From assembly GCF_015999245.1 (NCBI RefSeq), contig NZ_JAEAMR010000022.1, forward strand, positions 485,422 through 549,421: a DNA stretch of 64,000 bases, read 5' to 3'. A program made the translations under genes and the position numbers. A model generated the notes under the pieces. The model made no database searches, was not told where the DNA came from, and worked only from the letters and a program-made list of their open reading frames with translations. Positions 60,311 through 64,000 of this stretch are shown here, one piece after another; within the stretch, counting starts at the first letter, position 1; every line of letters begins with the position of its first letter. Source of the stretch: Streptomyces sp. AV19. Its GTDB lineage: Bacteria; Actinomycetota; Actinomycetes; Streptomycetales; Streptomycetaceae.

Positions 60311-61444
60311 ATGGGAGACAGCAAGGCCGGTCCGGCCCCGGGGGGTCTGGACGCCCTGGCCGCCGAGGGCGTCGCACCCTGGCTCGGCGGGCTCCGCCGC
60401 TCCCTGCTCACCTCCGGCCTGCTGCCGGAGCTGCTCACCGGGGCGGGCCTGCGCGGCGCGTCCTTCGGCCCGGAGGGCCTGGCCGCCGACGCCGTGGAGG
60501 ACGACGGCTGCCGGGAGCAGCTGTCGCTGCTGGCGCGCCGCCCGGCCGCGCCGGACACGGCCGTCCTGGCGCTGTGCGCCTACGACCTGCGCTCCGCGTG
60601 CGACGTCCTGCGCCCGGCCTTCGACGCGGGGCACGGCTCGGACGGCTGCGTGTCCATGGACGTGGACGCCGCCCTGGCCCACGACACCGAGGGCACCGTC
60701 GCGGCCGCCGAGGAGCTGCACCGCGCCGCGCGCCGGAGCAACGCCCTGGTCAAGATCCCGGCCACCGGCCAGGGCCTGGCCGCGGTCCGCGCCTGCCTGG
60801 GCCGGGGCATCGGCGTCCACGTCACGGAGATCTTCTCCGTGCGCCGCTACGGGCAGGCCCTCGACGCCTGTCTGGACGGGCTGGAGGACGCCCGCACGGC
60901 CGGGCACGACCTCGCCGCCCTGCCCGTGTGCACCTCGCTGGCGACGGGCCGGATCGAGGCGGGCGTCGACGAGCGGCTCACCGTCCTCGGCACGCCCGGC
61001 GCGCTCGCGCTGCGCGGCACGGCGGCGCTGGCCGTGGCCCGGCTCGCCTACCGGCTCTACGAGGAGCGGCTGGGCACGGCCTGCTGGCGGCGGCTCTCGG
61101 CCGCCGGGGCCCGTCCGCCGCGGCCGCTGTGGGAGACCGCCGGTCCGGCGGGCGGCGCCCGCGACGAACTGCGCCACGCGGAGACCCTGGTGGCCTGGGG
61201 CACCGGCGTCGTCCTGTCCCCCGCCGCGCTGGCGGCGGCCGCCGCCGGCGCCCGGCCGGAGGGGGACACGCTGACCTGCCGTCACCGCGAGGCGGCCGCC
61301 CTGGTGGCGGAGGTGGAGGGGCTCGGCGTGCCCTTCGAGGACACCGCGGCCGAGCTCGCGGGGGCCCGGCTGGAGCAGCTCACCGGCGCCTGGCGGGCAC
61401 TGCGGCGGGCGGTGCGGGAACAACTCGGCGCCGGCGGACGCTGA
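60311..61444 (+). CDS. Divergent transaldolase-family protein
   Basis: 377 aa. The Schiff-base lysine lies in ALVKIPATGQG, and the family segments CVSMDVDAALAHDTEGTV and GIGVHVTEIFSVRRYGQAL are present. It therefore probably retains aldol chemistry on sugar phosphates. The N and C termini are divergent from housekeeping Tal, so this is likely a paralogue. Streptomyces core tal sits beside tkt and zwf, which are absent here. The ATG at 60311 has AGAAGGGG upstream. Confidence 0.85.
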   Translation: MGDSKAGPAPGGLDALAAEGVAPWLGGLRRSLLTSGLLPELLTGAGLRGASFGPEGLAADAVEDDGCREQLSLLARRPAAPDTAVLALCAYDLRSACDVLRPAFDAGHGSDGCVSMDVDAALAHDTEGTVAAAEELHRAARRSNALVKIPATGQGLAAVRACLGRGIGVHVTEIFSVRRYGQALDACLDGLEDARTAGHDLAALPVCTSLATGRIEAGVDERLTVLGTPGALALRGTAALAVARLAYRLYEERLGTACWRRLSAAGARPPRPLWETAGPAGGARDELRHAETLVAWGTGVVLSPAALAAAAAGARPEGDTLTCRHREAAALVAEVEGLGVPFEDTAAELAGARLEQLTGAWRALRRAVREQLGAGGR

Positions 61445-61608
61445 CGAGTGGCCCAGCCCTCACGATTCCACCTTGCGGCACCTGAACGCCTCGCATAACT
61501 TGACCGCTTGGTGGAGTAGGTGCCACTGAGGGGGATCAGGGCTTACAGGCCGGGGGGCCTGGGGCTCATGACGTGCGGTGACGCACGGTCAGCACCAAGG
61601 AGGGGCGC

Positions 61609-63552
61609 GTGTCGCAGAAGTCGGATGCCGGGGTGTTCGCCGTACTGGAGCTACTGGACGGCGGGGCGCCGCCGGACGAGTTCGAGATGCTCGTGGACGA
61701 CGCCCGGCGGTCCGGCGCGGGGGCCGAGGAGCTGGCCGCCCTGGAGCGGGCCAAGCGGCTGGGGCTGTCCGTGCGCGCCCGGGCCGAGAACGAGCAGCAG
61801 CGCCTGGCCGACCTGTCGGCCCTCTTCGAGACCGGCTTCGACATGGCCGTCCCGCGGGACCTCGACTCGCTGCTGAAGATCGTCCTCCGGCGGGCCCGGG
61901 TGCTGCTCTCGTCCGACCTGGCCTGGATCGGCCTCTACGACGACGAGGAGGGCCGGCACATCATCCGCGCCTCGGACGGCCACATCACCGACCGGAACAT
62001 CGGCCTGCGGCTGGACCCCGGCATCGGGCTGGGCTCGGCCACGACCCGGGAGCGGAACCCGGCGCCCTTCTGGACGCCCGACTACCTCGCCGACGAGCGC
62101 ATCCCGCACAGCCCGTCCGTGGACGACGTCGTGCGGGTCGAGCGCACCCGCGCCATCCTCGCGGTGCCGCTGTCGCGCGGCAGCGGGCCGGTCGGCTCGC
62201 TGTACGTGGGCGAGCGCAAGGTGCGCCACTACGCGCCGGACGAGGTGGCCCTGCTGCGCTCGCTGGCGGACCTGACCAGCGTGGCCATCGAGCAGGTGCG
62301 CCTCGTCGAGCGGAACGCCGCGCTGATCGCCGCGCTCGAACGCCGCACCACCACGGTGGAGGCCGGCCTGCGGGACGTGCGCGGGCTGAGCGAGACCCAC
62401 CACCGGCTTATCGAACTGGTGTTGGACGACGGAGACTTGCACACCCTGACCGACGAGGTCCGCCGGGAGCTCGACGCCCACGCGTGCGTCTACTCCGCCG
62501 ACGGCACCCCCCTCGCGACGGCGGGCGAGGCACCGGTGTGCGCGGCCGACCCGGCGACGCTCTCGCGGCTGGGCGCGCTCGCCCCGCGCAGACCCGCCGA
62601 ACTGGGCGACGGCGTCTGGGCCGTCCCCCTGGCCGCCGGCACCGGCCACCTGGGCACCCTGGTGCTGCGGCCGAAGCGGCCGTGGAGCCCGGAGGACGAG
62701 CAGCTGCTGCCGCTCGTCGCCCAGGCCGTCTCCGTCCAGCTCCTGGTGGAGAACAGCCGCACGGCCATCACCGAGGGCCAGATCCGCGACGACTTCCTCG
62801 GCGACCTGCTGAGCGGCCCCCAGCGGCCGCGCCCCCAACTGGAGCAGAGCGCCCGCCGGCTGGGCATCGACCTGCGCCGGGAGCACGTCGTCGTGGTGGC
62901 CCGGCCCGAGGGCGAGGCGCACGGCAAGCCGGCCGTGTGGGCGTCGTCGTACGCCTACCGGCAGAAGGGCCTGCGCAGCATGCACAACGGCCACGCCGTG
63001 CTCCTGCTGCCCGGCGGCGACCCGGGTGCCGCCGCCCGCGCGGTGTCCGCCGAGCTGTCCCCGCTGCTGGGCCACCCGGTGACCGTGGCCGCGGCGGGCC
63101 CGGTCGGCGATCCGGCCGCGGTCCGCGACGGGTTCCACGAGGCACTGCGCTGCCTGGACGCGATGACGGCGCTGGGCGCCACGGGACAGGCCGGATCCCT
63201 GCGCGACCTGGGCTTCCTCGGCGTCCTGCTGTCGGACGGGCACGACGTCGGGGCCTTCGTGCACTCCTCCATCGGCGCCGTCATCGACTACGACGAGCAG
63301 CGGTTCACCGACCTCACCCGCACCCTGGAGGCGTACTTCGAGGCGGGCGGCAGCCCGACGAACGCGGCCAAGCGGCTGCACGTCCACCCCAACACCGTCG
63401 CCCGCCGGCTGGAGCGCATCGGCGAACTGCTGGGCCCCGAGTGGCAGGCCCCCGAGCGCGCCCTGGAGGTGCAGCTGGCGCTGCGCGTGCACCGGGTGCG
63501 CGCCGTCCTCGACCACACGGGCGCCACGGGGGACGGCGCTCAGGAGGCCTGA
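61609..63552 (+). CDS. GAF-domain PucR-family transcriptional regulator
   Basis: 647 aa. A GAF domain occupies about residues 80-230 (DLDSLLKIVLRRARVLLSSDLAWIGLYDDEEG through VPLSRGSGPVGSLYVGERK). A second, weaker GAF-like region follows at 285-400. The C terminus holds a PucR-type helix-turn-helix (LEAYFEAGGSPTNAAKRLHVHPNTVARRL). Such regulators sense small ligands and control nearby catabolic genes. The GTG start follows a strong AAGGAGG site. Its last bases overlap the opposite-strand transposase end. Confidence 0.88.
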   Translation: MSQKSDAGVFAVLELLDGGAPPDEFEMLVDDARRSGAGAEELAALERAKRLGLSVRARAENEQQRLADLSALFETGFDMAVPRDLDSLLKIVLRRARVLLSSDLAWIGLYDDEEGRHIIRASDGHITDRNIGLRLDPGIGLGSATTRERNPAPFWTPDYLADERIPHSPSVDDVVRVERTRAILAVPLSRGSGPVGSLYVGERKVRHYAPDEVALLRSLADLTSVAIEQVRLVERNAALIAALERRTTTVEAGLRDVRGLSETHHRLIELVLDDGDLHTLTDEVRRELDAHACVYSADGTPLATAGEAPVCAADPATLSRLGALAPRRPAELGDGVWAVPLAAGTGHLGTLVLRPKRPWSPEDEQLLPLVAQAVSVQLLVENSRTAITEGQIRDDFLGDLLSGPQRPRPQLEQSARRLGIDLRREHVVVVARPEGEAHGKPAVWASSYAYRQKGLRSMHNGHAVLLLPGGDPGAAARAVSAELSPLLGHPVTVAAAGPVGDPAAVRDGFHEALRCLDAMTALGATGQAGSLRDLGFLGVLLSDGHDVGAFVHSSIGAVIDYDEQRFTDLTRTLEAYFEAGGSPTNAAKRLHVHPNTVARRLERIGELLGPEWQAPERALEVQLALRVHRVRAVLDHTGATGDGAQEA

Positions 63553-64000
63553 CCCAGGCACTCGGCCTCCTCGTCGGCCCCGGCCGTCTCCGGCCGGGTC
63601 AGCACGCGCACCGCGTGCGCGGCCGAGGCCAGCGTGGTGTGCCGGTGCCAGCCGCCGAAGGAGCGGCCGGCGAAGTCGCGGATGCCGACCTCGTCGGCGA
63701 CCTCCGTGAAGTCCCGGCGCACCCGCCCCATCAGCCGGCTCAGCCGCACCAGGGCGGCCGGCGGCACGTTCAGCAGGTCGGTGAGCCACAGCTCGGACGG
63801 CCACCGCCCGGCGCCGTCGCCCAGGCCCAGCAGCAGCATGTCCCGGCGCCGGGCGGGCCCGCCGGGGGCCGTGCGCCGGCCGGGCAGGCCGACGCGGACG
63901 GCGGCGGTCAGCGAGGTGCGCACGCTGCGCCGGTCGTCGTGGTCGCGCCACAGGACGGGCCGGCGCAGGTCGCGGGCGGCGCCCATGATCTGGTGGGCGG
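63540..64000 (-). mobile_element. IS701-type transposase, C-terminal part, truncated by the window edge
   Basis: About 153 codons in an open frame that runs past the window end. The segments SLTAAVRVGLPGRR, WPSELWLTDLL, RRDFTEVADEVGIRDFAGRSFGGWHRHTTLASAAHAV match the conserved C-terminal end of IS701/IS4-like DDE transposases, where the final catalytic Glu region would be. The start and left half are outside the window. It converges on the PucR gene with a 13-base overlap. Confidence 0.8.

Overview
The window is about 73% GC, with strong third-position G/C bias and many ATGA/GTGA translational overlaps. It carries gene families typical of Streptomyces: a conservon, an XRE/DUF397 pair, a SepF-like protein, an F420-type luciferase-like oxidoreductase and a PucR/GAF regulator. 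It is best read as a Streptomyces chromosome, mixing core-like genes with accessory islands. No tRNA, rRNA, origin or CRISPR array was seen.

Left part (1-22238). Minus-strand genes encode an aryl-CoA monooxygenase fused to an old-yellow-enzyme reductase with an enoyl-CoA hydratase, arginine deiminase with ornithine carbamoyltransferase, a truncated MFS transporter, and the bacterial RNA-repair pair Pnkp/Hen1. Next come homocysteine S-methyltransferase, an F420-type oxidoreductase, a MazG-like/AAA ATPase pair and a SepF-like protein. A stretch of small or decayed genes (15.6-18 kb) precedes cytochrome bd oxidase (cydAB) and a VTC/DUF4956 pair.

Central accessory island (22239-36022). A plus-strand run encodes a 78-aa orphan protein, a PhzC-type DAHP synthase, a PhzB-type NTF2-fold protein, a stand-alone contractile tail-sheath protein, a Cys-rich protein and a tiny helix-turn-helix protein. 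It converges on a complete minus-strand mevalonate operon (mvk, mvd, pmk, fni, hmgr, hmgs) headed by an ABBA aromatic prenyltransferase of the phenazine-prenyltransferase type. The gene content suggests a prenylated aromatic or endophenazine-like product, but phzD, phzE, phzF and phzG are absent from the window. The island is dotted with short tandem repeats between genes. The unaccompanied tail sheath inside a biosynthetic operon is the most unusual item here.

Defence region (37289-49580). An XRE regulator interrupted by an in-frame TAG and its DUF397 partner lie divergent to a complete four-gene Wadjet type II anti-plasmid system (jetABCD). It is followed by an unknown two-gene unit, a decayed duplicate antitoxin, and an intact antitoxin/PIN-toxin pair.

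Right part (49705-64000). This holds a TrmA/RumA-family RNA methyltransferase, a KimA-like potassium-type APC transporter, a six-gene conservon (cvnABCD plus two P450s), WrbA, a divergent transaldolase, a PucR/GAF regulator, and the 3' part of an IS701-type transposase running off the window.
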